From contig CAWEPG010000003.1 in assembly GCA_963810905.1 (NCBI GenBank), forward strand, positions 248,001 to 312,000: DNA of 64,000 nucleotides, written 5' to 3'. Shown here piece by piece: positions 1 through 10,261 of this stretch (position 1 is the first letter of the stretch; every line of letters starts with the position of its first letter). A program made the translations under genes and the position numbers. Below the pieces are notes generated by a model. It was not told the origin of the DNA, did not search any database, and saw only the letters and a list, made by a program, of their open reading frames with translations. Source of the DNA: CAWBAT01 sp963810905. GTDB taxonomy: Bacteria > Acidobacteriota > Terriglobia > Versatilivoradales > Versatilivoraceae.

Positions 1-208
1 CCGTCTAACCAACGGGATCGAAGTCACGACCTATATCCCGGGGATTGGTCATAATCTGCAGGAGCACTCCATCGTCCTCATCCGTGGTGGGCGCGTGAAG
101 GACCTTCCTGGCGTTCGCTACCACGTGGTGCGAGGGACTTTGGATTCGGTAGGTGTCCAGAACCGAAAGAAAAGCCGGTCTAAGTACGGGACCAAGCGAC
201 CCAAATAG
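1..208 (+). CDS. rpsL: 30S ribosomal protein S12, C-terminal part
   Basis: Partial gene, cut by the left edge; the reading frame begins at base 2 and ends at TAG 206-208. The visible 68 residues carry the S12 signatures HNLQEHS, LIRGGRVKDLPGVRYH and the basic end SKYGTKRPK. S12 sits at the decoding centre of the small subunit and controls accuracy; the segment seen is its conserved C-terminal half. It is the first visible gene of the str cluster, followed 75 bases later by rpsG. Identification is secure; the N-terminus and promoter lie outside the window. Confidence 0.97.
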   Translation, partial: RLTNGIEVTTYIPGIGHNLQEHSIVLIRGGRVKDLPGVRYHVVRGTLDSVGVQNRKKSRSKYGTKRPK

Positions 209-283
209 TTTTTCTCCCCACTGACACGAGTCTGAACTGATTGAAAACGCCCCAAGCAAGGCGTTCTCGAAAGGGTTGGTATT

Positions 284-754
284 ATGCCGCGAAAAGGGAA
301 TGTACCCAAACGCGAGGTTCTTCCGGATCCACTGTACAACAGTACGCTGGTATCCAAGTTCGTGAACTGCATCATGTGGGATGGCAAGAAAAGCACTGCG
401 GAAAACATCTTCTACAAGTCTCTGGATATCATTCAGAAGAAAACCAGCGACGATCCTGTGAAGATTTTTAAGAAGGCAGTTGAAAATGTGAAGCCCGTCT
501 TGGAAGTCAAGACCCGTCGTGTTGGCGGCGCCAACTATCAGGTTCCCGTCGAGGTCAATCCGAATCGCAGGATTTCCCTGTCGATTCGCTGGCTGGTTAC
601 TTTCTCGAGGGCTCGGAAGGAAAAATCCATGGAAGAGAAATTGGCCATGGAGTTGATTGACGCCTCTAACAACCGCGGCTCAGCGGTCAAGAAGCGGGAA
701 GATGTTCACAAGATGGCCGAAGCCAACAAAGCGTTTGCTCACTATCGCTGGTAG
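284..754 (+). CDS. rpsG: 30S ribosomal protein S7
   Basis: 156 residues, the normal length for bacterial S7. The start MPRKGNVPKREVLPDP, the central VGGANYQVPVEV and the end FAHYRW are all family hallmarks. S7 nucleates assembly of the 30S head by binding the 3' domain of 16S rRNA and lines the exit site. It lies between rpsL and fusA as in the classical str operon. The purine-rich stretch about 10 bases before the ATG is only a modest ribosome binding site. Its frame is intact, unlike that of the next gene. Confidence 0.98.
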   Translation: MPRKGNVPKREVLPDPLYNSTLVSKFVNCIMWDGKKSTAENIFYKSLDIIQKKTSDDPVKIFKKAVENVKPVLEVKTRRVGGANYQVPVEVNPNRRISLSIRWLVTFSRARKEKSMEEKLAMELIDASNNRGSAVKKREDVHKMAEANKAFAHYRW

Positions 755-793
755 ATACCGGTTGTTCGTTAGATTTTTTCTTGATTCAATAAA

Positions 794-2881
794 ATGGCAC
801 GCCTCACCCCCCTTAAATTTACAAGGAATATCGGAATCATGGCTCATATTGACGCCGGAAAGACAACGGCGACGGAGCGGATTCTCTACTACACCGGTAT
901 CACCCATAAGATCGGGGAAGTGCATGAAGGCACCGCCACTATGGACTGGATGGAGCAGGAACAGGAACGCGGCATCACGATCACGTCGGCAGCCACGACC
1001 TGTTTTTGGAAGGGGTATCGGATTAATATCATCGACACACCAGGCCACGTGGATTTTACCGCCGAAGTCGAGCGCAGTCTCCGGGTCCTGGACGGGGCCA
1101 TCTGCTTACTGGGTTCGGTTGAAGGCGTTGAACCGCAAACGGAGACCGTGTGGCGACAAGGCGATAAATACCGGGTTCCACGAATTATTTTCATTAACAA
1201 GATGGATCGGGTAGGAGCTGATTTCTTCCGTTGCCTGGACATGGTCAAGAGTCGGTTAAGAGCGAATGCCGTGCCCGTTCAGCTTCCCCTGGGCAAAGAA
1301 GACACCTTTTCAGGAGTCATTGATCTGATGTCGATGAAGACTATCGTCTACAAAGACGACACGCTGGGGGCAATGTACCAGGTAGAGGACATTCCGGCTG
1401 ATTCCCTCGACGAGGCCCAATTTTATCGTGAAAAGATGGTCGAATCGATTTGCGAACATGATGAGAAGCTGCTCGAAAAATACCTTGGACGGCGAAGAGA
1501 CACAGGTGGACGAGCTCAAGGCGGCTCTCAGGCACGCGACCTTGAATTCGATTCTGACCCCGGTGTTCTGTGGAGCTGCTTTCAAGAATAAAGGCCTCCA
1601 GCCCCTCATGGATGGCGTCGTCGATTATCTCCCTTCCCCGCTTGACCTCCCTCCGGTAGTGGGCACAACCCCGGACGGCTCTCAAGAAGTTGTCCGCAAG
1701 GCCGATGACAGCGAGCCCTTTTGCAGCGTTGGTTTTCAAGATCATGACCGACCCTTTTGTTGGTCAACTCGCCTTCGTCAGAGTGTATTCAGGAATGCTG
1801 AAATCTGGATCCTATGTGTACAACTCTGCCAAGGGATCTCGGTGAGCGCGTTGGACGCCTGCTGCAGATGCATGCCAACAAGCGAGAAGAGATCAAAGAC
1901 GTCTATGCGGGAGACATTGCTGCGGCGGTTGGTTTGAAGAATGTGACCACAGGCGACACTATCTGCAATGAAGAGCATCCAGTCATCCTCGAAGCTATCG
2001 ATTTTCCGGTTCCCGTGATTTCGGTCGCGGTTGAGCCTAAGACCAAAGGCGATCAGGAAAAATTGGGGATGGCTCTCGGTAAACTGGCCCAGGAGGATCC
2101 TACCTTCAAGGTAGAAACCGATCAGGAAACCGGGCAAACGATCATCTCCGGGATGGGAGAACTTCATCTGGAGATTCTGGTCGACCGTATGTTTCGCGAG
2201 TTTGGAGTCAGCGCCAATGTAGGGAAACCTCAGGTCGCTTATCGCGAAACCATTCTCAAGAAGGCCGATGCCGAGGGTAAATTCATCCGCCAGACGGGTG
2301 GCCGAGGCCAGTATGGACATGTCAAGCTCACTGTGGAGCCCAACGAACCCGGCAAAGGCGTGGATTTTTTGAACAAGATTGTGGGTGGGGCGGTGCCAAA
2401 GGAGTACGTGAACGCCGTTGAGAAAGGGGTTCGTGAGGCACTGGAGACAGGAGTTCTGGCTGGTTATGAAGTCCAGGATGTCATCGTGACACTGTACGAT
2501 GGGTCCTACCACGAGGTGGATTCCTCGGAAATGGCTTTTAAGATTGCTGGATCGATGGCGGTAAAAGAAGCCTGCCAAAGAGCAAAACCCGTATTGCTCG
2601 AGCCAATCATGAAAGTCGAAGCAGTCGTTCCCGAAGAGTTTATGGGCCCGGTGGTTGGAGATCTTAATTCACGTAGGGGTCGGATCGAAACGACGGAACC
2701 ACGTGCAGGATCACAGGTTGTCACGGCTTACGTCCCGCTTTCCGACATGTTTGGCTATTCCACTGATCTCCGCTCCAAGACTCAAGGAAGAGCCACTTAC
2801 TCGATGCATTTCTATCATTACGAACAGGCTCCGAAGTTGGTCAGTGACGAAATCGTGGCTCGAGTTCAAGGAAGGGTGTGA
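794..2881 (+). CDS. fusA: elongation factor G (three frame breaks)
   Basis: GTPase that drives ribosomal translocation. The G domain shows AHIDAGKTT (G1), DTPGH (G3) and NKMD (G4); later domains are recognisable up to the C-terminus. The span codes for about 694 residues, normal for EF-G, only if three single extra bases are ignored: one G at about 1487-1488 (after LLEKYL), one T in the T-run 1719-1722 (after DSEPF) and a T at 1843 (after AKGSR). Between the breaks every frame reads as EF-G, and the three +1 shifts sum to zero. An essential gene with three +1 errors inside 360 bases points to sequence error, not to a pseudogene. No clear Shine-Dalgarno is seen before the ATG. Confidence 0.93.
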
Positions 2882-2938
2882 CCCTCCCCTTGAATTCGGG
2901 AATCGCCCTTATTTGATAGAGAAAGGAAAGACACAGCG

Positions 2939-4126
<1,188 letters not shown>

Positions 4127-4259
4127 GTTACAGTGCCATCATCTTCGGGACGATACCGTTTGCTTCTCTCAATTGTTTGACGACGCAGGTTGAGAATCCA
4201 CTGATTTGGCGTGTCCCGTCGAACGCCAATATGCAAGACCAAGTAGGATTATTAAAACT
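4127..4259 (+). promoter_or_regulatory. tuf-rpsJ leader with hairpin
   Basis: 133 non-coding bases separate tuf from rpsJ, longer than most gaps in this operon. A 7-bp perfect stem pairs 4206-4212 (TTGGCGT) with 4223-4229 (ACGCCAA). S10 leaders in other bacteria are sites of ribosomal-protein feedback, but no conserved L4-binding structure can be recognised here, so a regulatory role is only a possibility. Confidence 0.25.
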
Positions 4260-4586
4260 ATGCTGAATGAAAAAATAAGAATTCGATTGAAAGCTTACGA
4301 CTATCGAGTGCTGGATCAATCTGCGTCGGAAATCGTCGATACGGCCAGGAGAACGGGTGCCCGTGTGGCAGGACCTATCCCTTTGCCTACCGTAAAGAAC
4401 AAATACTGCGTCCTCCGTTCCCCGCATGTGGATAAGAAATCTCGAGAGCAATTTGAAATTCGCACCCACAAGAGACTCTTGGATATCCTCGAACCGACAC
4501 CGCAGACCATCGATGCATTGATGAAGCTGGACTTGCCAGCCGGCGTCGATGTTGAGATCAAGGCCTACGGCAAGGAGCACAAGTAA
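4260..4586 (+). CDS. rpsJ: 30S ribosomal protein S10
   Basis: 108 residues from ATG 4260. Hallmarks are IRIRLKAYD at the start, the loop LPTVKNKYCVLRSPHVDKKS and FEIRTHKRLLDI. S10 is part of the 30S head and also partners NusB in transcription antitermination. An in-frame start further upstream (4206) would add 18 non-conserved residues and is not preferred. The gene opens the S10 section of the merged operon. Confidence 0.97.
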   Translation: MLNEKIRIRLKAYDYRVLDQSASEIVDTARRTGARVAGPIPLPTVKNKYCVLRSPHVDKKSREQFEIRTHKRLLDILEPTPQTIDALMKLDLPAGVDVEIKAYGKEHK

Positions 4587-4601
4587 ATCGGAGCCGCACT
4601 T

Positions 4602-5230
4602 ATGATTAATGGCATTCTGGGAAGGAAAATAGGGATGACGCAGTTATTTGACCCAAACGGTACTGTCACGCCCGCAACCGTCATTAAAGCAGGCCCTTGC
4701 GTGGTCGTTCAGAAGAAAACTGCGGCCAAAGACGGGTATGATGCCGTTCAGTTGGGACTCGTCGAATTTGTTAAAGAAAACCGCGTCAACCAAGCAATGA
4801 AAGGACACTTCAAGAAGGCCAATGTTCCGCCGGTTAAGTTTATCAAAGAATTTCGCTTGAAAGATCAAGCGAGTCCACCGCAGTCGGATCAAAGGTTTTG
4901 GTGAATCTCTTTTCTCCTAGCGATATGGTGGATGTCATCGGCATTAGCAAAGGGAAGGGATTTGCAGGCTTGATCAAGCGACACCATTTTGGCGGCGGTG
5001 CTGCGACTCACGGTTCCATGTTCCATCGGGCTCCTGGGTCGATTGGCTCTTCAGCATTCCCATCGAGAGTATTCAAAGGGATGAGGGCGGCCGGCCGCAT
5101 GGGACAGGACCGGGTCACGATGCGGAATTTAGAGGTGATCGAAGTTGACGCAGAAAACAATATTCTGGTGGTCAGGGGCGCAGTTCCCGGCGCTAACGGC
5201 GGGTACTTATTGATTAAGAAGAAAAGTTGA
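4602..5230 (+). CDS. rplC: 50S ribosomal protein L3 (one frame break)
   Basis: N-terminal part begins MINGILGRKIGMTQLF and the C-terminal part contains KGKGFAGLIKRHHFGGG, RAPGSIGSS and the methylated-Gln region, all typical of L3. One missing base near 4876-4882, in the stretch after FRLKDQAS, splits the gene into two frames; restoring it gives 209 residues, the usual size. L3 is one of the two assembly initiators of the 50S subunit. A sequencing deletion is the likely cause of the break. Confidence 0.93.
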
Positions 5231-5364
5231 CCCCCAACTGGGGTGGGTGGGAACACGGCAGGACTCCTGAGTCCGTTCGGCGGCAAATTCCCTGTTGAAT
5301 AAAAGGATATGACCATAAAGGCAAGCCAGGCGAAAACGCCATTTTTAAGAATTGGAAATTGAAG
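5231..5364 (+). other. rplC-rplD spacer with small hairpins
   Basis: 134 bases without a coding frame that resembles a protein. It holds a short C-rich/G-rich inverted repeat just after the rplC stop and a GGCG-AAAA-CGCC tetraloop hairpin followed by a short T-run about 15 bases before rplD. These could pause or attenuate transcription; nothing more specific is visible. Confidence 0.25.
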
Positions 5365-5991
5365 ATGCCACAATTACAGATAAAAGATCTCAAGAATCAA
5401 GTGATCGGCAAGATCGAGCTCTATGACAGTGTCTTTGGATCAAAAGTCAATAAGAGTCTGCTCTTCGCTGCGGTAAAACATTATCTGGACAGTCTGAGAC
5501 AAGGCACCCATGCCACCAAGAATCGGGGTGCTGTCAGTGGCGGTGGCAAGAAGCCCTGGAGGCAGAAAGGAACAGGTCGAGCAAGGGTTGGTAGCAGCCG
5601 TAACCCTATTTGGCGTCACGGCGGTGTCGCGCACGGACCGACACCCCGCTCTTATGCCTTCCACCTCCCCAAGAAAATGATTCAAGGGGCCCTCCGCTCT
5701 GCCCTGACTGAAAAATACAATGGGAATGCTATCGTAGTCGTTGACCAGTTCGCTCTTCCCTCACACAAAACTAAGGATTTCAGAAAAGTGCTCAATACCA
5801 TTGATCTCAGCAAGAAGTTGCTGATCGTGGAGTCCGGTAAAAATGAAAACCTCGAGCGCGCCGCTGGAAATCTGGCTGATGTCAAGCTCGTGCAGAATAA
5901 AGACGTCAATGTTTATGACTTGCTAAAGTACGAGCAGGTCGTCTTCTCGAAGACTGCCATCCAGAGATTGCAGGAGACTCTAAATATATGA
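5365..5991 (+). CDS. rplD: 50S ribosomal protein L4
   Basis: 208 residues from ATG 5365 (a TTG two codons earlier is in frame but not needed). The conserved exit-tunnel loop KKPWRQKGTGRAR is present, followed by the globular domain ending in the LQETL region. L4 lines the peptide exit tunnel and in many bacteria represses its own operon. Its TGA overlaps an ATG (ATGA at 5988) that is probably the true start of rplW. Confidence 0.97.
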   Translation: MPQLQIKDLKNQVIGKIELYDSVFGSKVNKSLLFAAVKHYLDSLRQGTHATKNRGAVSGGGKKPWRQKGTGRARVGSSRNPIWRHGGVAHGPTPRSYAFHLPKKMIQGALRSALTEKYNGNAIVVVDQFALPSHKTKDFRKVLNTIDLSKKLLIVESGKNENLERAAGNLADVKLVQNKDVNVYDLLKYEQVVFSKTAIQRLQETLNI

Positions 5992-6282
5992 AGAACGTCT
6001 TCTGCGGTGGTTAAGCGGCCGATCATTACGGAAAAGGGATTGGACCAGAAAGAAGAAAACGGCACTCTTTGCTTTGAAGTCGATGTTCACGCCAATAAGG
6101 CGGAAGTCAAGGACGCTATTGAGAAGATTTTCAAGGTCAAAGTCGCCTCGGTAAAGACCATGAGCTTCCAGGGGAAGCAGCGTCGCCGAGGACGATTTGT
6201 TGGTTATAAATCCGATTGGAAGAAAGCTTACGTCCGGCTTAAGCCGGGTGAGAAGATGATTGACTACGCGGAGAATATCTAA
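5988..6282 (+). CDS. rplW: 50S ribosomal protein L23
   Basis: L23 lies at the tunnel exit and docks trigger factor and SRP. The uninterrupted frame starts at GTG 6007 (VKRPIITEKG, 91 residues) and contains the conserved KAEVKDAIEKIFKVKV and SDWKKAYV segments. I prefer a start at ATG 5988, overlapping the rplD stop as ATGA: reading MKNVF and then removing one base near 5999-6003 gives AVVKRPIITEKG, a more normal N-terminus with a GGAG ribosome binding site upstream. This start is an inference; the body of the gene is certain. Confidence 0.9.
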
Positions 6283-6283
6283 T

Positions 6284-7106
6284 ATGGGTCTCAAGTCATT
6301 CAGGCCGATTACCCCCTCCTTGCGGTTTCAGACCGTTACGACTTTCGACGATATTACGAAAGCCCAACCGGAAAAAAGCCTTACGCAGCCGAAGTTGAGA
6401 ACCGGGGGACGAAACAATATCGGGCGATTGACGGTACGGCATCGCGGGGGAGGTCACAAGAAGCTTTATCGCCTCATCGATTTCAAGCGTGACAAGATGG
6501 GAGTCCCTGCCAAGGTGGCAGCCATCGAGTATGATCCGAATCGGTCAGCCCGAATTGCGTTGCTGAACTATGCTGACGGCGAAAAGCGCTACATTACTTC
6601 AGCCGATTGGTTTGCAGGTTGGGGCCACGGTTGTTTCCGGCACCGATGCGGACATCCTCGTGGGCAACGCTCTACCCTTGAAGAATATTCCTCTGGGCAC
6701 TACGATCCACAATCTCGAAATGCGCAAAGGGAAAGGCGCACAACTGGTTCGCTCGGCTGGAAGCGGAGCCCAATTGGTCGCTAAAGAAGGCGAATATGCT
6801 CAGGTAAAACTTCCTTCTGGCGAAGTTCGCAAAATTCACATTGAATGCATGGCAACGATTGGCCAAGTGGGCAATCTGGATCATTCCAACGTAAGTCTTG
6901 GAAAAGCCGGCCGGAAGCGCTGGCTGGGAATAAGACCGACCGTTCGTGGTGTCGCGATGAATCCAGTGGATCATCCACATGGTGGTGGAGAAGGCAAAAC
7001 CTCGGGAGGACGTCATCCCGTGACCCCTTGGGGTCAGCCCACGCGTGGATTCAAGACTCGCAACAACAAGCGAACAAACAAAATGATCATCAGACGGATC
7101 AACTAG
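6284..7106 (+). CDS. rplB: 50S ribosomal protein L2 (one frame break)
   Basis: L2 is the peptidyl-transferase-centre protein needed for subunit association. The sequence begins MGLKSFRPITPS, contains RHRGGGHKKLYR, and near its end MNPVDHPHGGGEGKTSGGRHP with the catalytically implicated His. An extra T at 6607-6608 (within the SADG/LQVGA junction) shifts the frame by +1; removing it gives 273 residues, the expected length. ATG 6284 follows the rplW stop directly, so an upstream start at 6260 is rejected. Confidence 0.94.
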
Positions 7107-7131
7107 CTGATGCGGAGGAGAGGAGACATCG

Positions 7132-7446
7132 ATGGCGCGTTCGGTTAAAAAAGGGGCTTTTGTAGATGATTTTCTGGCCAAAACCATCGAAGCCATGAAT
7201 AAGAAGTTTGAGAAGAAGGTGCTCAAGACTTGGTCCCGGCGGTCGACGGTGATCCCGGAGATGGTGGGTCATACGCTCGCTGTTCATAACGGCAAGAAGT
7301 TTATTCCGGTCTACATCACCGAGAATATGGTTGGGCACAAACTCGGAGAGTTTTCTCCGACACGGATTTTCAAAGGGCACAGCTCCAAGGCAGCCTCCGA
7401 GAAAACCGCTTCTCCGGCACCAGCGCCTGCACCGAAGCCGAGTTAA
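7132..7446 (+). CDS. rpsS: 30S ribosomal protein S19
   Basis: 104 residues starting MARSVKKGAFVDDFL, with KTWSRRSTVIPEMVGHT and GHKLGEFSPTR as family signatures. It has a GGAGAGGAG ribosome binding site. The last 15 or so residues are an Ala/Pro-rich tail (PAPAPAPKPS) not found in typical 92-residue S19 proteins; it would extend from the 30S head surface. Confidence 0.97.
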   Translation: MARSVKKGAFVDDFLAKTIEAMNKKFEKKVLKTWSRRSTVIPEMVGHTLAVHNGKKFIPVYITENMVGHKLGEFSPTRIFKGHSSKAASEKTASPAPAPAPKPS

Positions 7447-7471
7447 ATTATTGTCGTCAAGGGGTTTTTCT

Positions 7472-7807
7472 ATGGAAGCTCATGCAACCGCAAAGTACAT
7501 TCGGGGATCCGCCCAGAAAGCACGCCTGGTTATCGACCTGATCCGCGGGAAGAATGTTTCGGAAGCCTTGACTATCCTTCGCTACACCAAGAAGCGGATC
7601 TGTAGGGAAGTCGAGAAGGTACTCAAATCAGCAGTTGCGAATGCGGAGCAGAAGAATGAGGGACTCGATGTCGATAGTCTGGTGGTCAGCCAAGCTTACG
7701 TCAACGAAGGCCCGCGCATGAAACGGGTACGCCCCGCTCCGATGGGCCGCGCTTTTCGGATCCAGCGACGGATGAGTCACATTTCGATCCACGTTTCTGA
7801 TCATTAG
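7472..7807 (+). CDS. rplV: 50S ribosomal protein L22
   Basis: 111 residues from ATG 7472, preceded by AAGGGG. Family signatures are the N-terminal AKYIRGSAQKARLVIDLIRGK and the tunnel-loop region RVRPAPMGRAFRIQRRMSHI. L22 lines the exit tunnel opposite L4. A longer in-frame extension from 7331 overlaps rpsS and is not credible. Confidence 0.96.
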   Translation: MEAHATAKYIRGSAQKARLVIDLIRGKNVSEALTILRYTKKRICREVEKVLKSAVANAEQKNEGLDVDSLVVSQAYVNEGPRMKRVRPAPMGRAFRIQRRMSHISIHVSDH

Positions 7808-7817
7808 GGAGGACATT

Positions 7818-8480
7818 TTGGGACAGAAAGTTCACCCGTACGGTTTTCGATTAGGATTCAATAAAACTTGGAAGTCGCGTTGGTACGCCAAGAAGGATTA
7901 CAGCACTTTGCTGCATGAGGATCTCCGGCTGAAAGCCGAGCTGAAAAAGCAGCTCGGGCACGCGGGTGTTTCGTTGATCGAGATTGAGCGGCCCGGAAAT
8001 AAGATCCGCATTACGATTCACACCTCTCGCCCTGGAATCATTATTGGACGCAAAGGGTCCGAGATCGACAAACTGAAGGCCGACTTGCAGAAGCGCACAA
8101 ATCGTGAAGTTTTCATCAACATCAATGAAATTCACAGGCCTGAGCTGGACGCCCAACTGGTGGCAGAGTCTATCGCTCTTCAACTGGAGAAACGAATCGC
8201 ATTTCGCCGCGCCATGAGAAAGGCAGTCGATACATCTCTCAAATTCAACGCCAAAGGAATTAAAGTTTATTGTGCGGGCCGGCTGAACGGAGCTGAAATC
8301 GCGCGGACGGAATGGTATTTGCAGGGTCAGCTTCCCTTGCACACCTTACGGGCCGACATAGATTATGGATTTGCCGAAGCCAACACGACCTATGGCGTCA
8401 TTGGCGTGAAAGTCTGGATCTATAAAGGGGAAGTCTTCCCATCCGCAGTCAAGAAGGTACCTTTGGGGAGCCGATTATAA
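7818..8480 (+). CDS. rpsC: 30S ribosomal protein S3
   Basis: 220 residues from TTG 7818, chosen because a perfect GGAGG lies 7 bases upstream and the protein then begins with the conserved GQKVHPYGFRLG. The KH domain shows the loop IIGRKGSEID; the C-terminal domain contains GRLNGAEIARTEW. S3 forms the mRNA entry channel and has helicase function together with S4 and S5. Eleven bases separate it from rplV. Confidence 0.97.
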   Translation: MGQKVHPYGFRLGFNKTWKSRWYAKKDYSTLLHEDLRLKAELKKQLGHAGVSLIEIERPGNKIRITIHTSRPGIIIGRKGSEIDKLKADLQKRTNREVFININEIHRPELDAQLVAESIALQLEKRIAFRRAMRKAVDTSLKFNAKGIKVYCAGRLNGAEIARTEWYLQGQLPLHTLRADIDYGFAEANTTYGVIGVKVWIYKGEVFPSAVKKVPLGSRL

Positions 8481-8510
8481 GCCCGATCCTGGGTTAGGGA
8501 GATTCATTGC

Positions 8511-8927
8511 ATGTTGATGCCGAAGAAAGTCAAATACCGCAAACAGCAGCGCGGTCGGATGAAGGGCAAGGCATGGCGGGGTTCAGACATTTCCTTTGGC
8601 GAATTTGGACTTAAGGCCATGGAGCCGGGATGGATTTCGGATCGCCAGATCGAGGCAGCGCGCGTCGCCATGACCCGCTTCATCAAGCGCGGAGGGAAAA
8701 TTTGGGTCCGCTTGTTTCCGGATAAGCCTGTCACCAAAAAGCCGGCGGAAACACGCATGGGAAAGGGTAAAGGAGCTCCCGAATTCTGGGTGGCAGTCGT
8801 TCGTCCTGGCAAGATCCTTTTTGAGATGGAAGGCGTCAAGGAAGAAGTCGCTCGGGAAGCCATGCGTTTGGCAGCGAATAAGATTTCAATTCATACGAAG
8901 TTTATAACCCGCTTAACACAGGAATAG
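8511..8927 (+). CDS. rplP: 50S ribosomal protein L16
   Basis: 138 residues starting MLMPKKVKYRKQQRGRMKG. It holds the typical FGEFGLKA, RMGKGKGAPEFWVAVV and VAREAMRLAA segments. L16 organises the A-site side of the 50S subunit. Four bases separate it from rpmC, implying translational coupling. Confidence 0.97.
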   Translation: MLMPKKVKYRKQQRGRMKGKAWRGSDISFGEFGLKAMEPGWISDRQIEAARVAMTRFIKRGGKIWVRLFPDKPVTKKPAETRMGKGKGAPEFWVAVVRPGKILFEMEGVKEEVAREAMRLAANKISIHTKFITRLTQE

Positions 8928-8931
8928 TCTC

Positions 8932-9171
8932 ATGAAAGCAGAAAAGATCCGGGAGTTGTCTGATGAGGAATTGAAGTCTCGTCTGCAGGAATCACATGAA
9001 AATGTCTTCCGGTTGCGATTTCAGCTGGCGACCGGCCAGACTGAAGGACTGAGCAAACTTCGGTCTTTGCGGAAGGAGATCGCCCGGATGCAGACCATTG
9101 GTCAAGAGCGTAAGCTGAAAAGCACCCCCTCTGAGAAAAAAAAGCAGCCTAACGTCGCGAAAGCAGAATAA
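8932..9171 (+). CDS. rpmC: 50S ribosomal protein L29
   Basis: 79 residues; helical hairpin family starting MKAEKIRELSDEELKSRL with the conserved ENVFRLRFQLATGQ. The lysine-rich C-terminal tail makes it a little longer than the usual 62-70 residues. Its TAA overlaps the rpsQ ATG by one base (TAATG). Confidence 0.95.
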   Translation: MKAEKIRELSDEELKSRLQESHENVFRLRFQLATGQTEGLSKLRSLRKEIARMQTIGQERKLKSTPSEKKKQPNVAKAE

Positions 9172-9473
9172 TGGATATGGAGAATCAAAAAACACAGGAA
9201 ACCCCCGCTCCTTCGAAGACCAAAGGGAAAACCATCAAAGTCGGAGTGGTCACAAGCAGCCGGATGAACAAGACTATTGTCGTCTCGGTCGAACGTCGAG
9301 TTCCCCACCCGCTGTATCGACGCATTGTCACCAAAACCTCAAAGTTCATGGCTCACGACGAGAAGAACGCCTGTGCCATCGGGGATACGGTGGCCATTGA
9401 GGAGACGAGACCCTTGAGCCGCCACAAACGCTGGCGCTTACAGTCGATCATTCGGAAGGCTAGCCAGGTTTAA
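9171..9473 (+). CDS. rpsQ: 30S ribosomal protein S17
   Basis: 100 residues with the OB-fold signatures GVVTSSRMNKTIVV, HPLYRR and IGDTVAIEETRPLSRHKRWRL. About 20 extra polar residues (QKTQETPAPSKTKGK) precede the fold. The start at ATG 9171 overlaps the rpmC stop; a second in-frame ATG lies two codons on. S17 binds 16S rRNA in the 30S body and is needed early in assembly. Confidence 0.96.
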   Translation: MDMENQKTQETPAPSKTKGKTIKVGVVTSSRMNKTIVVSVERRVPHPLYRRIVTKTSKFMAHDEKNACAIGDTVAIEETRPLSRHKRWRLQSIIRKASQV

Positions 9474-9515
9474 GGTCTTAGGGGCGTACCTTGCAAGATT
9501 GAGGAGTAACTCACA

Positions 9516-9884
9516 ATGATTCAGATGGGAACGGTCCTGGAAGTAGCAGATAACTCAGGGGCACGAAAGATCGCCTGTATATTGCCCCTAGGGGGCTCGA
9601 CCGGCAGCAAGGCCTCGTTAGGCGATATTATTACGGCTGCCGTCAAGGAAGTCACCCCCGATGGGAACATCAAAAAGGGCAATGTCGTGCGAGCCGTCAT
9701 TGTCAGAACGAGGAAAGAACATCGACGCCGAGATGGTTCGTACATCCGATTTGACCAGAACGCAGCCGTCTTGATCAATGAAGCCAACGAGCCCGTTGGC
9801 ACCCGGGTTTTCGGGCCAGTCGCACGGGAATTGCGCGAAAAGCGGTTCGTTAAAATTATCTCACTTGCGCCGGAGGTCATTTAA
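9516..9884 (+). CDS. rplN: 50S ribosomal protein L14
   Basis: 122 residues, the standard length. It begins MIQMGTVLEVADNSGARKIACI and contains RRRDGSYIRFDQNAAVLIN and GTRVFGPVARELR. L14 forms an intersubunit bridge and is the target of the silencing factor RsfS. GAGGAG lies 8 bases before the ATG. Confidence 0.98.
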   Translation: MIQMGTVLEVADNSGARKIACILPLGGSTGSKASLGDIITAAVKEVTPDGNIKKGNVVRAVIVRTRKEHRRRDGSYIRFDQNAAVLINEANEPVGTRVFGPVARELREKRFVKIISLAPEVI

Positions 9885-9885
9885 C

Positions 9886-10221
9886 GTGGCGGAGCCAGTT
9901 CCGATTCAACTTCGAAAGAACGATCAAGTAAAGGTGATCGCGGGGAAAGACGTCAGCAAGGTAGGTCGAGTTCTACGCGTTATCCGCGGCAAGAACCGAG
10001 TTATCGTGGAAGGGGTCAGTTTCCTCAAGCGCCATACCCGCGCAAACCCTTCCAAGAACATCAAGGGCGGAATCGTTGAGAAAGAAGGCGCTATTCACGT
10101 TTCAAACGTCATGATTGTCTGCGGCTCCTGCAATCATCCAACCCGAATCGGGCATAGCATCCTGGCCGATGGGAAAAAAATTCGCGTCTGTCGGAAATGC
10201 GGCAGTTCGTTAGATAAGTAA
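9886..10221 (+). CDS. rplX: 50S ribosomal protein L24, zinc-ribbon type
   Basis: 111 residues from GTG 9886, two bases after the rplN stop and downstream of GGAGG. The KOW motif KNDQVKVIAGKDVSKVGRV and the hairpin FLKRHTRANP identify L24. The C-terminus carries two CxxC knuckles (CGSC and CRKC), a zinc-ribbon variant of L24. L24 is the second initiator of 50S assembly. A longer frame from 9778 overlaps rplN and is rejected. Confidence 0.96.
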   Translation: MAEPVPIQLRKNDQVKVIAGKDVSKVGRVLRVIRGKNRVIVEGVSFLKRHTRANPSKNIKGGIVEKEGAIHVSNVMIVCGSCNHPTRIGHSILADGKKIRVCRKCGSSLDK

Positions 10222-10261
10222 ATCTGCCGGAGTGCAGCCAGAGTCAAGAGAGGTCGGACCG

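Noticed and set aside
680..1248. Antisense reading frames over rpsG and fusA, and many similar ones elsewhere
   Set aside because: They mirror real genes, have no ribosome binding sites or family motifs, and overlap essential coding sequence entirely.
794..2881. Programmed frameshifting in fusA
   Set aside because: Three separate +1 shifts without slippery sites or stimulatory structures would be needed; no EF-G is known to need this. Error is simpler.
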